Origin: Saprospiraceae bacterium | GTDB lineage: Bacteria > Bacteroidota > Bacteroidia > Chitinophagales > Saprospiraceae | Assembly: GCA_022842725.1 (NCBI GenBank) | Contig: JALHOZ010000013.1 | Coordinates: forward strand, 50,517-114,516 | Length of the DNA: 64,000 nt | Direction: 5' to 3' | In this document: in pieces, positions 9,001 to 17,100 of the stretch | Position numbering within the stretch: position 1 is the stretch's first letter | How the letters are laid out: each line of letters begins with the position of its first letter | Notes under the pieces: model-generated | What the model saw: the letters and a program-made list of their open reading frames with translations, nothing else | The model's database searches: none | Told to the model about the DNA's origin: nothing | Made by a program: the position numbers and the translations under genes

Positions 9001-11207
9001 GAAGACGGAGAACCTGCGGAAGGAGTAAAACCAACCGGTGCCGTGTAGACTAAAAGTCTGTCATGCCCACTTTCTCCTACGCCTTTCCATTTAAAACTGA
9101 GCATAATATCTTCAGCCTCAGGATGGATTATCACATCTCTGTAAAAATGTACGGTTTGGTCCACCCAATTGTAATATCCGGCATTACCTCCAAGGAGAGA
9201 AATATAAGCACATGCTTCCCCGGATGTAGGGGATGTATTGGCACCAACTGCCCATCGGTTAAAGGTTTGATTAACAACAGTCCAACCATTAGCACCAAAA
9301 GAATTTCCAAGCTCGAATCCACCTTCTCTTTCAGGGTCAATCAAGGTTATGGTGTTTTGTGGTCCCGGATGGTTAACCGTCCAACGGAGTTTTGCCACAT
9401 CCCCGCTTGTTATAGTAGCCGTAGTCAGTGGCGATGTTGGATTAGTGATGCTTGCATTGCCGGAAGTAACTGTCCAGACACCTTCGTTTGGTGAATCAGG
9501 AACACGGGCTGAAAGGTTAAATTGATTTTCACAATTAAATATATCTTCACCTGCTACTGCGTCAGCGCCAGACAAAACCTCTTCAAAACATAAGTCATCC
9601 AAAACAATACCGTTTGTATTACTTTGTGTTAAAAAAACAACTCTACCATTGGTATACATAGAAGCCGGTATCGTTACCTCAAAACTATATCGTTGCCAAT
9701 TCAAAAGAGCCCACGACTGACTGGCCGGTGCGATGACGTTATGAATAACCTGGTATGGATTGAGCAGATTACCCGTAGCTTCAAAAGCCATTACAAAGGA
9801 AGTATTTGACTGAACGGAGGTATTGGTAAAAGCTGCAGCATTAAAAGAAATTCTGTAGGTTTTACCGCAAATCAAGTTTTCTGAACTTTCCCAACCTGCT
9901 ATACCAAATCCGTTTCCGGCAAGGTAAATACTTTTTGATCCTGAGTTTGCTGTCCCGTTCAGATAGTACGCTCCGGTAAATGAAGACGTATTGGGTGTAT
10001 TATTTTGATAAAAAGCCGACCAAACTGTTGGTGTGGCCTGATCATTTATCAAATTTGCCTGCGTACCCTGAAAAGAAAGAGGAAATAAAGCAGCTGTACC
10101 TTGAGATTCAAGGTCACCATTGATATTTACAGAAGATAAACATGTCGGAACACAAGAAGTAGAATTTATTAAAATGACATCATCGGTTCCCGTGGTAATT
10201 CCGTCTGAAACAGTCATCCGCAAAGTAGCTGAAGAGCCTGACGGAACGTGAACTGATGTAGTTTTAGAAGTTGGAGAAAAAATATAAGCTGTACCGCTGA
10301 CTACAGACCATTGCGTTGTAAATCCTGTTGGAGGAGTTGATGTTGAGACCTGAAAAAAGGCATTATGACATTGAGATTGGTCGTCACCGGCTTCTACAGC
10401 AAAAGTATAGGTGATGATGATCTGACCTCTTCCTCCGTTTCCACCACTTGGGCTACCTGAGGTACTTCTTACTGCGCCTCCTCCACCACCACCGGGCAAT
10501 TGGCCGGCTGCTCCGCTACCCGGGCTTGTCCTTCCGTTACCTCCATTTCCACCACCTGATGGAGCGAATCCCCCTATATTCAGGTTACCATCTGAACCAA
10601 CAGCTGAAAACCCTCCGGACGAACCTCCTCCGCCGGAAGTTGTAAAATTGAATGTATTTGCCCCTCTTCCTCCTGAAAATTTTATACTACCAATTCCTTC
10701 AGATGCCAAACCGCCTTCTCCACCTACGGTACCATTTGAGGGTACCGTTTTTCCACCTTTAGCCAAAAGAAATGCTTCCGCTAAAGTGCCTGTAGAAACC
10801 CATGAATCACCTCCGTGAGCTGAATTGGAACTACTTCCTGCACCCACTTCGAGATTGAATGACTGACCTGGAACAACCGTTAAAACTTCCCGGGAATATG
10901 CTCCTCCACCTCCACCTGCTGAACCGTCAGCTCCTGTAGTTCTTGAACCTCCTCTTCCTCCTCCGCCCCAAGCGTCTATGGTCAATGAAGTTACTCCTTT
11001 GGGGACAGTAAATGAATATGCACCTGCAACCGTATATGTTCGGGTCACTATAAAAGGGGGTGTTGGACCCGGCACAGCAGAAACTTTGTGTGCAAAAACG
11101 GAACTTTCAAAAAAACATAAAAGGAATAACACAACAAAATATTGTATAGCACTTACAGAAAGTAAATACTTTTGAAAGATATTCTGATATCTTTGATTTT
11201 GAGGCAT
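1..11207 (-). CDS. Giant secreted multi-repeat surface protein, N-terminal 3735 codons (C-terminus beyond window)
   Basis: One reading frame stays in phase from the ATG at 11207 to the window edge; I checked the phase at 8060, 4268, 908 and 59. A hydrophobic segment at residues 17-33 (ending ESSVFA) is a likely signal peptide. Domains in order: a Gly-rich domain with GGGG runs (about 70-265); three beta-sandwich or carbohydrate-binding-like regions (about 350-1030, the third with an NPGFE motif); six ~158-residue repeats; a PKD/SprB-like block with an inserted FRTQTQGGWG domain (about 1990-2470); seven more repeats; and a further PKD-like stretch running off the edge. No catalytic motif is visible. 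It is probably a T9SS-exported adhesin or matrix protein, but the C-terminal sorting domain cannot be seen. The next gene is divergent and 475 bp away. Confidence 0.85.
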   Translation of the reverse strand, partial: MPQNQRYQNIFQKYLLSVSAIQYFVVLFLLCFFESSVFAHKVSAVPGPTPPFIVTRTYTVAGAYSFTVPKGVTSLTIDAWGGGGRGGSRTTGADGSAGGGGGAYSREVLTVVPGQSFNLEVGAGSSSNSAHGGDSWVSTGTLAEAFLLAKGGKTVPSNGTVGGEGGLASEGIGSIKFSGGRGANTFNFTTSGGGGSSGGFSAVGSDGNLNIGGFAPSGGGNGGNGRTSPGSGAAGQLPGGGGGGAVRSTSGSPSGGNGGRGQIIITYTFAVEAGDDQSQCHNAFFQVSTSTPPTGFTTQWSVVSGTAYIFSPTSKTTSVHVPSGSSATLRMTVSDGITTGTDDVILINSTSCVPTCLSSVNINGDLESQGTAALFPLSFQGTQANLINDQATPTVWSAFYQNNTPNTSSFTGAYYLNGTANSGSKSIYLAGNGFGIAGWESSENLICGKTYRISFNAAAFTNTSVQSNTSFVMAFEATGNLLNPYQVIHNVIAPASQSWALLNWQRYSFEVTIPASMYTNGRVVFLTQSNTNGIVLDDLCFEEVLSGADAVAGEDIFNCENQFNLSARVPDSPNEGVWTVTSGNASITNPTSPLTTATITSGDVAKLRWTVNHPGPQNTITLIDPEREGGFELGNSFGANGWTVVNQTFNRWAVGANTSPTSGEACAYISLLGGNAGYYNWVDQTVHFYRDVIIHPEAEDIMLSFKWKGVGESGHDRLLVYTAPVGFTPSAGSPSSPSTNMLGATLVSNINLHSSYNFQTAMISLPDQLKGTSVRLIFTWQNDDSGGIQPPAVIDEISLTHKVPACSHYDEIVLAYNTSSFSITNDTICVGDTATLVATGCNNGTIEWSNGTTGNSAEFSPVSTTTYTATCTPDIPTNILLNPGFESATNLQFWTISGPGASITTQGSDVHEGTRAAVVDGSSGFTSISQPVDVIPGDRYILKVWAKATNTNKNPKISFQLYTPGWSQLIFPATSKKVVSNLYQEYTMEFIIPPDAGHLLISAETEGGILFTDNWSLHRYTECVAVDSAVVVVQPLPGLPIVSSITQPTCTVPTGTIVLSGLPATGSWVITQYPGEITYSGIGNTYTINGLTPDSTYQFFVTNANGCRTANVVEVTILPIPPDPVLTGNTSTCVGSQTNVFPASEGVWSSGNVSVATITNEGLVSGLSPGNVWLTYTRTSDGCDQTMSFDVFSNPGIPFIGPVVHPTCSVPTGSVTLQNLPDSANWTITRLPDGQLYTGTGASYTVTGLTPNSNYTFIVQDFRGCTSSVSANVFINPIPANPILSGDTFVCLGESALVFPNQDGNWSTNDALIATVSNSGLVTGMSPGTVQITYTRTFDGCSSSMPFTVHNNPLPPAIGTIVHPTCITPSGTVQVEGLPVLSPWELVVLPGGQSFTGSDAEFSVTGLTPATDFTFMVTDANGCASALSLPVSILPIPPDPILSGDTVACVGSTAQVLPSSAGTWSSANNSIAVVNNQGIVTAAGAGTVVLTYVRNSDGCQSSKVFEVYSKPLTPVVGVITQPTCLVPTGSVDLSGLPAVGAWTITSSPFGYTYTGTGTEYTVTSLDTSTTFTFTVTDQNLCVSSVSANVVIQAIPSDPVLSGDSLICVGSEAVFFPAVNGSWSSLNPTTATITSNGVATGISNGLATFIFTRNGDGCDQVIQVPVYDIPSFPNVGNITQPTCIVPTGSVVLGGLPDLGSWKINILPGTVQIDGSGTEYNVQNLIPDSIYHFSITDFRGCTSDISAEVVILDIPENPVITGDDFVCINATTQLEPSSEGIWQSNNPSVVNIDNTGLVEGLSASDVVLTFTRTVDGCSSDLLFTVRPLPVAPGVGTITQPTCLVPTGSVELIALPSDGDWVISRNPGATLYMDSGVSTLITGLPPGETYTFSVVNQYNCLSVSSADAVISSIPDDPVLVGNAEICEGLQTQVFPNSGGNWTSSNPLVATITDEGLVDATGEGTVLLSYSRDQDGCASVLTFTVRPLPETLLVAPEVCQDSTLIIYNTPQTGLPGYMYQWSGPNGFSATNQHVMRTGAFLSMTGLYYITITDARGCVGIDSISAVVNPRPLYSVTITDVSTFNGSNGTINLTATDGTPPYSYLWSNSATTEDISGLPNGLYSVTITDSKSCRVINQPEFSVGHPSDCSGFRTQTQGGWGTRANGDNPGAYRDANFAAAFPGGLEIGCTNKIRLTSSSAVEDYLPCGGNTSLLPPGIMVDPSCINNVFTGQLIALTLSAGFDLYDPDFGESDENLINLRIASGPLYRLTVGQLLTEANNLIGGCGSTFTASQLVTALTFANENYVDGKVTGNYLRCCQINVSTTGGTICSGNSVSISALGTNGIAPFTYTWSDGLGTGATKTVSPSSTTTYTVTVTDDLGCTKTATVTVNVNPSPVVTVNAPAVCVGTTLVITPFVNNGTPTFTYNWRGPGTFSSTASVVSRSSASVAMSGLYTVTVTDSRGCSATASGTATVNPLPTSPLIGTVTQPLCVPPTGSIVLNGLPSTGTWTITRSPSGPTFSGSGTSFTVTGLPHSTSYRFRVINQNNCSSSLSASAAIGPLPADPPIGGITETCVGTTTYVDPGTAGVWTSSNPTVASITNQGVVSAINPGTTTLTYTKTTDGCDNLMLYTVFANPVAPVIENIIQPTCYLPTGSIELSGLPNTGFWTILRFPNAIPYQGSGTNMIINGLPIESSYTFRLINGDFCTSNVSANAIINGMPANPVLSGPPSVCTGATTNFLPNSGGTWSSSNTSVATINHAGEVTAIAPGTVTFTYVRLSDGCQNSISLTVFPNPDAPLTGEVIQPTCILPTGQIKLNGLPSTGNWTLTTLPGNSQITGSGSIYTVTGLPPDETYSFVVRNSFLCASPVSSDITIDPIPPDPVLSGDDEICFGENAQVYPDHSGTWASSNLTIATINDSGSVLGVGLGLVTLTYTRTSDGCRSSKPFQVRSVPNVPFIGTTTNPTCTNPFGSVLLSNLPPSGNWKLTSYPDGDTIIGSGLSYLWSGLLPEGIYRFSVSSQFLCSSGLSANAIIGSIPFNPEISGHTEVCVGNTTSLSPSTNGVWISSDPGIALVNSGGLVTGISGGDVELTYTRTSDGCDSTMTITVHENPLSPVVSSVTQPTCLVPSGSVLLEGLPEFGPWAIVRMPGNVTYQGSGPNILIQNLPISTTYTFWVSDVNNCSSVQSEEVVIQGIPADPVLSGDDDVCMGSTASVYPASGGTWTSANTAIATITSAGFIQGIAPGITVLTYVRDSDGCDAQRLITVNANPPAPFLGVVIQPTCIEPTGSILLSNLPRPGAWTISIQPGGRVISGSGQSHLVTDLTPDTHYSFTIISQTECSSDVSGSLYIEAIPSNPLPLGDSLVCKNAETQLLPSTGGIWVSSDVSVATITNEGVISGIEPGIITVTYTRSADGCQNTKLIEVKELPQTPALIGVVQPTCYLPTGTVFLENLPSTGNWTLVRMPGNVQFSGTGTSVSVQNLAIDQWYDFNVVDENGCSATNSLSTFIDSIPQSPILGGDNTVCMGETAQLSPASGGHWESSEPQFISVDHNGFVTSLMAGSAVLTYTRTSDGCSNTINFFVDPNPVADIEGQPIFCTGGVGVLEATGGVIYLWNTGATSPTLFVSNSGDYSVTVTNSFGCKDSAQISTAIGSGLVADIQYNGSVCLEPQKEISAVAISGLPPYSYLWNGPGAMSWNTQTITISENGNYYLTITDAAGCTAVTQGFIYQAYEPLVASLNTQV
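440..3790 (-). repeat. Seven tandem ~475-bp coding repeats (array B)
   Basis: This is the same two-module repeat as array A. QPTC/QPLC codons fall near 3753, 3281, 2806, 2330, 1858, 1383 and 908, and DGC codons end the second module near 3350, 2880, 2405, 1935, 1460, 985 and 505. It is separated from array A by about 1.4 kb coding for other domains. With array A it gives 13 units in the visible part of the gene. Confidence 0.8.
4260..4800 (-). other. Inserted FRTQTQGGWG-type domain within the giant protein
   Basis: This segment codes for a domain starting FRTQTQGGWGTRANGDNPG and continuing with NFAAAFPGGLEIGC, a SSSAVEDYLPCGG stretch, a GQLIALTLSAGFD helix-like stretch and a Cys-rich end with GGCGS and RCCQ. 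I recognise this pattern from other Bacteroidota surface proteins as a recurrent domain of unknown function. It interrupts the Ig-like repeats and is flanked on both sides by PKD/SprB-like modules (PPYSYLWSN, PFTYTWSDG). The family assignment is from memory. Confidence 0.6.
5240..8090 (-). repeat. Six tandem ~475-bp coding repeats (array A)
   Basis: The QPTC-coding motif recurs near 8060, 7585, 7112, 6640, 6165 and 5690, a period of about 475 bp (158 residues). Each unit holds two beta-rich modules. The first runs from QPTC through a PTGSV strand and a GxW core to a GC-containing strand. The second has VCxG, a GGxWxSxN core, an ATI strand and a closing YTRxxDGC, resembling bacterial Ig-like (BIg2) folds. 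The units are clearly diverged in sequence, unlike the DUF11 array further along the window. Confidence 0.8.
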
Positions 11208-11481
11208 TATTATATTATTAGTATACAAAAAAACGTAAACCTGTATGGTTTTATAAAATCATACACTGCTAATATAGGTCGTAAAATGAAAAGGCCAATC
11301 GGGATTTTATGGCACTACTAATCACTAAGACACCAATTCGTTCTGATACACCTATCTACAGTGTGTGATTCCATTCAAAATTGGTACTGTTAAACATTAA
11401 CGACTACTCTACTTACCTATTAATTAACGATGAATTATTGAAAATAAAACCATTTATATATTACATTTTTATTTAATATGT

Positions 11482-11489
11482 CAAAAGTA
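11482..11489 (-). promoter_or_regulatory. Candidate -7 box (TACTTTTG) for the giant protein gene
   Basis: On the minus strand this reads TACTTTTG, matching the Bacteroidota TAnnTTTG element. It would leave a leader of about 275 nt before the ATG at 11207. No clear -33 TTTG lies at the expected distance, so the call rests on one half-site. Confidence 0.3.
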
Positions 11490-11539
11490 AGCAGTTTTTT
11501 TTAATCCCGATGTGTTTTTAACAATTTTTTTAATCTTTA

Positions 11540-11547
11540 TAGGTTTG
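11540..11547 (+). promoter_or_regulatory. Candidate -7 box (TAGGTTTG) for cdd
   Basis: The sequence matches TAnnTTTG on the plus strand and lies about 136 nt upstream of the cdd ATG. A -33 element is not obvious in the AT-rich surroundings. Weak evidence. Confidence 0.28.
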
Positions 11548-11682
11548 TTTTTCTTTTTTGTTTTTCCTCATTTGCAAAAATTGGTATGATTTTTCCTGAT
11601 ATAAGTTGTAATCAATGATTCCAAAGGATAAATCCCATACATCTTTTTCTCATCTTTACATAAACACGAAACCAAAATAAAT

Positions 11683-12165
11683 ATGGATATCATTAAAATA
11701 AAAGCCAGTATAAGAGTACATAAAGATGAACATTCTTTAGACGCCAAAGACAAAGAATTGTTAGATTATGCAATCAAACAACTGGATTTTGCCTATGCAC
11801 CATACTCCCTGTTTCGGGTTGGTGCCGCAGTAAGGATGGAAGATGATTCTATGTATCCGGGATGTAATCAGGAAAATGCCAGTTATCCTTTATGTATGTG
11901 TGGAGAAAGAGTTGCATTATACAATGCTGCTGCACAAGCACCTCATTTAAAACCTGTTACATTGGCTATTGTAATCAGAAATGAAAAAAAACCGATTACT
12001 ACTCCCGTTTCCCCATGTGGAGCTTGTCGCCAGGTGATTGCGGAATTTGAACAAAGATACAAACAAGACATCAGAATTTTTCTTAAGTCCGATGCCTCTG
12101 AAATTTATGAATTGAGGACTGTCAAAGATATTTTACCACTTACCTTTGACTCAAGTTTTTTATAG
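11683..12165 (+). CDS. cdd: Cytidine deaminase
   Basis: This 160-residue protein hydrolytically deaminates cytidine and deoxycytidine to uridine and deoxyuridine in the cytoplasm (pyrimidine salvage). The zinc and catalytic motifs of the family are present: CGERVAL around residue 72 (zinc Cys and catalytic Glu) and PCGACRQ around residues 110-116 (two zinc Cys). The substrate-binding stretch AYAPYSLFRVGAAV is also typical. The length suits the small tetrameric bacterial enzyme with Cys rather than His as the first zinc ligand. The ATG at 11683 is the first plausible start. The stop codon overlaps the convergent galE stop by 6 nt, so the two genes share a tail with no room for a separate terminator. 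Confidence 0.95.
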   Translation: MDIIKIKASIRVHKDEHSLDAKDKELLDYAIKQLDFAYAPYSLFRVGAAVRMEDDSMYPGCNQENASYPLCMCGERVALYNAAAQAPHLKPVTLAIVIRNEKKPITTPVSPCGACRQVIAEFEQRYKQDIRIFLKSDASEIYELRTVKDILPLTFDSSFL

Positions 12166-13188
12166 GGGTAGCTGGCTACGGTTTTGTTCCCATATCCAGG
12201 CAGTTTTCATTATTTCATCAACTAAATAATTTGGTTTCCAACTCAGGACTTCCTTCGCTTTCGTGTTATCTGCAAATATTGCTTTAATATCTCCCGGTCT
12301 TCTGTCTCCTAAAATATAGTTGAGCTTTTGTCCGCTTACTTTTTCAAAAGCTTTTATGATTTCAAGAACTGTCAGGCCTTCACCAATACCAAGGTTAAAA
12401 ACATCCACGGGGTCTGGTTGACGCTGTTCAAGAATATATTCGAGTGAAAGGGTGTGTGCATGCGCCAAATCACAAACATGAATATAATCTCTGATACAGG
12501 TACCATCCCTGGTGTCGTAATCATTGCCAAAAACCGTCATGACCTTTCTTTTTCCTATGGCTGTTTCAGTGATCACAGGCACAAGGTTTAACGCTATATT
12601 TTTTGGCGATTCTCCCAATAATCCTGAAGGATGTGCCCCTGCAGGATTAAAATATCTCAGTAATACAGCCTTCATGTCTGTGGTAGGGCAAAAATCCTTT
12701 ATAATTTGTTCACTGAATTGTTTGGTGCTTCCGTAAGGAGAACTTGCCGGGATCAGATCTGCCTCCTCATTTATCGGGCTTTTCTGACCTTCGCCATACA
12801 CCGTACAGGAGGAACTGAAAATAAAAGCTTTTACTTTATATGTGGAAGCTAATTCCAACATATTCATTAAACTAATCAAATTATTCTGATAATATACCAG
12901 AGGAATTTCTGTTGATTCTCCCACCGCTTTTAAGGCAGCAAAATGAATTATACCCTGAATATCAGCATGATCGATAAATATTTTTTCGCTTTCGGTTTTA
13001 TTACAAAGATCAATATTGTAGTGTATAGTCTTTTTTCCGGTTAAAATTTCGACTTGTTGTAAGACTGAAACATCAGAATTACATCCGTTATCTACAGAAA
13101 TGGGTTCAAAACCATTTTCCCACAAATCAATGATGGTATGACTACCGATATAACCTGTTCCTCCTGTGACTAAAACCTTTTTTGACAT
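12160..13188 (-). CDS. galE: UDP-glucose 4-epimerase
   Basis: A 342-residue extended short-chain dehydrogenase/reductase that interconverts UDP-glucose and UDP-galactose. It supplies galactose units for the Leloir pathway and for surface glycans such as those made by the cluster at 55-63 kb. Visible features are the NAD-binding GGTGYIGSH at residues 8-16, the SSSCTVYGE strand with the catalytic Ser, the YGSTK motif near residue 148 (catalytic Tyr and Lys), RYFNPAGAHPSG and RDYIHVCDLA. The ATG at 13188 is chosen because the Rossmann motif follows directly; a longer in-frame extension to 13317 reads like non-coding AT-rich DNA. It is divergent from cysQ and tail-to-tail with cdd. Confidence 0.95.
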   Translation of the reverse strand: MSKKVLVTGGTGYIGSHTIIDLWENGFEPISVDNGCNSDVSVLQQVEILTGKKTIHYNIDLCNKTESEKIFIDHADIQGIIHFAALKAVGESTEIPLVYYQNNLISLMNMLELASTYKVKAFIFSSSCTVYGEGQKSPINEEADLIPASSPYGSTKQFSEQIIKDFCPTTDMKAVLLRYFNPAGAHPSGLLGESPKNIALNLVPVITETAIGKRKVMTVFGNDYDTRDGTCIRDYIHVCDLAHAHTLSLEYILEQRQPDPVDVFNLGIGEGLTVLEIIKAFEKVSGQKLNYILGDRRPGDIKAIFADNTKAKEVLSWKPNYLVDEIMKTAWIWEQNRSQLPL

Positions 13189-13321
13189 ATATATGAATTG
13201 ATTTCCTTTTGTAAAATAAAATAACCGTAAAACATGCCTGATATAACACTTCTTTTTAAAAACAATATCAAAAAGAATATAGTTTTTAAATAATATAAAT
13301 TCATGTAACTTCGTCATTCAA

Positions 13322-14101
13322 ATGGAAATCAACGAAAATATTATTCATAGCATTTTTCAGGAAGCAAGTAAAAAAATTCTTGACATTTACAGCCAACACA
13401 ACCCAACTGTCAATCAAAAAACGGATCACAGTCCGGTAACAGAAGCTGACATACTATCGAATGAAACGATTGTCACAAAATTGAATCAGTATTATCCTGA
13501 GATTCCGGTTATTTCGGAAGAAAATCCAATCCCGCCATACCGGATCAGAAGTCAATGGGATTATTTCTGGCTGCTTGATCCTTTGGATGGAACCAAAGAA
13601 TTTATTCATAAAACAGATGAATTTGTGATTAACCTTGCTTTGGTTTATAAACACGAGGTAATTGCCGGTTTTGTGTTTGTTCCATGTTTTAAAGAATTTT
13701 ATTATGCAAAAAAAGGAAAAGGGGCTTTTCTTATTTCTGAAAAAGGTACTATGAAACTTCAGGTTTCTCCATTTCCAAAGGAAGATGAATATAAAAGGGT
13801 CCCTGTCAGCAGGTTTCACCCTCACATAAAAACAGAAAACTACCTGTCAAAAATGGGTAAAATTCAAAAGCTGGAGGTCGGCAGTGCCCTTAAAATATTA
13901 TATATTGCTTCGGGGAGAGCAGATATATATCCAAGATTGTCAAATCTGTCAGAATGGGACATTGCGGCACCACAAATTATCCTTGAGGAATCCGGTGGTT
14001 CTGTACTCACCTTATACAAAAGACAAAAAATGTTTTATGGTAGAAAGAGTTTAAGATTACCTCATTTTATAGCATCGTCCTTTAATGATGAAATAAGATA
14101 A
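13322..14101 (+). CDS. cysQ: 3'(2'),5'-bisphosphate nucleotidase
   Basis: A 259-residue member of the inositol monophosphatase-like, lithium-sensitive phosphatase fold. It dephosphorylates 3'-phosphoadenosine 5'-phosphate to AMP, clearing the by-product of sulfate assimilation and sulfotransferases. Metal-binding motifs are visible: VISEENP (about residues 60-66), DPLDGTKEF (86-94) and a late WDIAAPQIILEESGG (about 210-224). The length and the spacing of the three motifs match CysQ. The 133-bp gap to the galE start should carry both divergent promoters. The gene ends just before a bidirectional hairpin terminator shared with the convergent adhesin gene. Confidence 0.93.
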   Translation: MEINENIIHSIFQEASKKILDIYSQHNPTVNQKTDHSPVTEADILSNETIVTKLNQYYPEIPVISEENPIPPYRIRSQWDYFWLLDPLDGTKEFIHKTDEFVINLALVYKHEVIAGFVFVPCFKEFYYAKKGKGAFLISEKGTMKLQVSPFPKEDEYKRVPVSRFHPHIKTENYLSKMGKIQKLEVGSALKILYIASGRADIYPRLSNLSEWDIAAPQIILEESGGSVLTLYKRQKMFYGRKSLRLPHFIASSFNDEIR

Positions 14102-14116
14102 CTAAGTATACCAAGA

Positions 14117-14150
14117 TCAAAAAAAAAGAGCAGGTTACCCTGCCCTTTTC
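14117..14150. terminator. Bidirectional intrinsic terminator
   Basis: The perfect stem GCAGG/CCTGC (14130-14134 with 14139-14143, loop TTAC) is preceded by a run of A and followed by CCTTTTCTC. It can therefore terminate cysQ on the plus strand and the adhesin gene on the minus strand. It lies in the 50-bp gap between the two converging stops. Confidence 0.75.
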
Positions 14151-14151
14151 T

Positions 14152-17100
14152 CTATTTGGAAACCTTGATGATGCGTTTTTCTATGGTTTTATCTCCGGCT
14201 TTAATAACCAGATTATATACCCCTCCGGCCATTGATTCGAGGTTAATATTTTGAACAAACCAACCTTTTTCTATTTGTTTTGATGGTAAAACGTTTTGAA
14301 CAAATTGACCTGCATTGTCAAAAACATCCATACTAACTTCCATGTCGTCAGGCAGATAAATTTCCACTCTGGTTGTATTTATAGCAGGATTAGGATATAA
14401 TTCACAATACATATCCACATCCGTTTTTAACGAAACTTCTTTACTATACATATTTTTGCCATCAAAATCAGTTTGTTTTATCCTGTACACATACAATCCC
14501 GGCAGAGTCACATCTTTATCCGTAAATGAATAACCGAGTTCAGTGTTACTGAATCCTGCCGCGGTAATTTTGTCAGATACAGGCATAAAATCTTCCTGGT
14601 CTGCGAATCTTCTTTCTACTATATAATGGCTCGTATTTATCTCCTGTTTTGTAAACCACTTGATTTCATGGCCTTCATTTGTTTTGAAAGCAAAAACATT
14701 TCCCCAGGTCACAGGAAGTACTCCGTTGACTATTCCTAAATCAATATTTGGATTATAGCTACCTGATTGCATAAAAAATGATCTTGTTGTCAGATGTCCG
14801 AAACTTCCGTCGACATCACTATCGATATCATCACTGCCTGACTGTGGAATTGTGGGTTGAAACTGGTTCAATTCCGCCGGTAAGCTGAACTTCAGATATA
14901 CTTCTTTTTGTTCAATATATTCAAGTTCATACACACCGGAATCATCTGTTGTGGCAGTATGAATCACCTCTCCTGTTACTATATCATGAGCTGAAACCTG
15001 CACATTGCTGACCAAAGGTTCATTCAAATCCTGTATACCGTTTACATTTTCGTCGATCCAAACCAGATTTCCTGCTGTAGCCATCGGATAAAATCCTGCT
15101 CCTATATCAAGTTTTGACCCACCGGAAGTAATTTGAAACGTCGGGGTAGTAAGGAGCCCGTTTGCATTTGTCAAATCACTGTCTCTCATCGGATTATTTC
15201 CAATATTGGGTTTGGACCTTACAAGACCAAGCGGTGGCATAATAATTTTTACATAATATTGACCCGGAGGAGCACAAAAATGCCAATATCCGTCATCTGA
15301 TGGTGTCCCCGGTTTATGTCCAGTGGTAGTTTGTGCATATACTGTCCAGCTTCCTGTCTGGAATCTCCACAATTGAATGACCAGGCCGTTAATACCGTTT
15401 TCAACATTATCTGCCACATCATTTTTATTGCTATCATACCAAACCAATTCTCCGATCGGAACACATCGGTAAAAACCGGCATCTTTGGATAAAAGATATT
15501 CTTCAATTCCAACATTAAAGACAGAAACAACACCCTGCTGGTCAATGTCGCTGTCAGTATTGTCATTTCCGATATTGTTAAAAGTCGGTGTAAAACCTGA
15601 AGGTATGTCAAAACGCAATTGATAGTCACCAGGTACAACAAACGGGAAAATATAGTTTCCTGAACTATTGGTCACAACGCTGGAGATATATGCACCATTG
15701 GCTGCATACAAATGTACATTTACATTCGGAATTCCAGGCTCGCCTATATCCTGATTACCATTTCCGTTCAGGTCGTGCCAGACAAAATCTCCTATTCTGG
15801 ATGGTCTGACCAAAGGTACAAATGTACATTCCGGACAAGAATTGTCATAATTTGGGTCTTCAGGATTCAATGGAGTCGGATCTCTGGAAACATCAAAAAT
15901 GGTCAATCCTCCAGGAGTTGATGCACTCACTGTTGCGACATTTTGTCTTCCTCCTGAATCAATGTCCTGTAACGTTATAAAGTATTGTATGGATGCAACA
16001 CCAGATTGACCAGGGGTCAATACTGAAGGTTGGACCAAAAGATTTGAAACACCTATCGTGGCATCCTGAATTCTTACATTTGATAAGGTAACATTGCCTG
16101 TATTGGTCACAATGAAATCAAATGTGATGGTTTCCCCTGGTTCTGCAAAACCATTCCCGTTTTCATCATTAAAACTACCTTCTTTTTCGATCATTACAGA
16201 AGGAAGAGGCGGAGCCAAAACAACAACAGTAGCTGTTTGCTGTAATGTACCACCTGTCGGAGGTTGAGCTGATACTGATGCTATATTTTCAATCCTGCCA
16301 AAATCAATCTGATTTTGCGAAACTGTATAAGATGCAGTAAAAGTCTGTTGTTGGTTCGGAAGTAATGTTACAGGACCAAAAGAGGCAGACAATAATGGAT
16401 CGGTAATCAAAACATTAGTCAAAGTGACATTACCGGTATTACGAGCTGTCAAAGAATATATGATTACATCGCCGGAAAATTGAATTGAACTAGGATTTGC
16501 TGATTTTACCAGACTAATGCCAGGAGTTTGTATAGCCGGAACAGTTACTTCATCTGACTCTTGTAAAACTACATCATCAGGGTCTTTGGCTGTCGCTGTG
16601 GCACTATTATAAAAGTAACCTTGATCCAAGTCATCCTGAGTTATAGTATAAAAATGTTGGAAAACAATATTTTGGTCAGGATTCAAAGTGACAGGTCCAA
16701 AGGTAAGTCCCAACGAAGGATCAGAAACCATCACATCAGATAATGTGACATTTCCGGTATTAGTGACTAAAAAATTAAATGCGATGATGTCTCCTGCCTG
16801 ATCATATGACATCACATCCGATGTTTTGGAAAATGTCATAGCAGGTGTCTGAATAGCAAAGATCGTTTCATCATCATCATCACTCACCGGATCACCATTG
16901 GTATCTAATGCAGTTGCTGTTGCCAGATTCACCACACTTCCGCTGTCGATAGCTGCCTGGGTAACGGTGTAGGTATAGGTAAATGTTTCCTGTGCATTCG
17001 GTGCCAAAGTCAACGGACCAAAATTCAGACCAAATAACGGATCGCTCACCTCAACATCTGTTAAAGTAACATTACCTGTATTGGTGACCACAAAGGTATA

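Larger units (their letters stand above)
11208..11682. other. Divergent AT-rich intergenic region
   Basis: These 475 bp separate the giant protein gene from cdd. I see no coding potential, RNA gene or strong hairpin. It should hold promoters for both divergent genes. Candidate -7 boxes of the Bacteroidota type are listed separately at 11482 (minus) and 11540 (plus). Confidence 0.6.

Noticed and set aside
1..11207. Possible frameshift or decay in the giant protein gene, since no closed reading frame spans the region
   Set aside because: The codon phase is the same at 11207, 8060, 4268, 908 and 59. The frame simply runs past the window edge, so the gene is truncated by the window rather than broken.
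12160..13317. Longer galE with a 43-residue N-terminal extension
   Set aside because: The extension is Phe/Lys/Ile-rich without function, and the Rossmann motif directly follows the Met at 13188.
13454..13825. A 123-codon minus-strand open frame opposite cysQ
   Set aside because: It is antisense to the conserved metal-binding region of cysQ and has no recognisable features.
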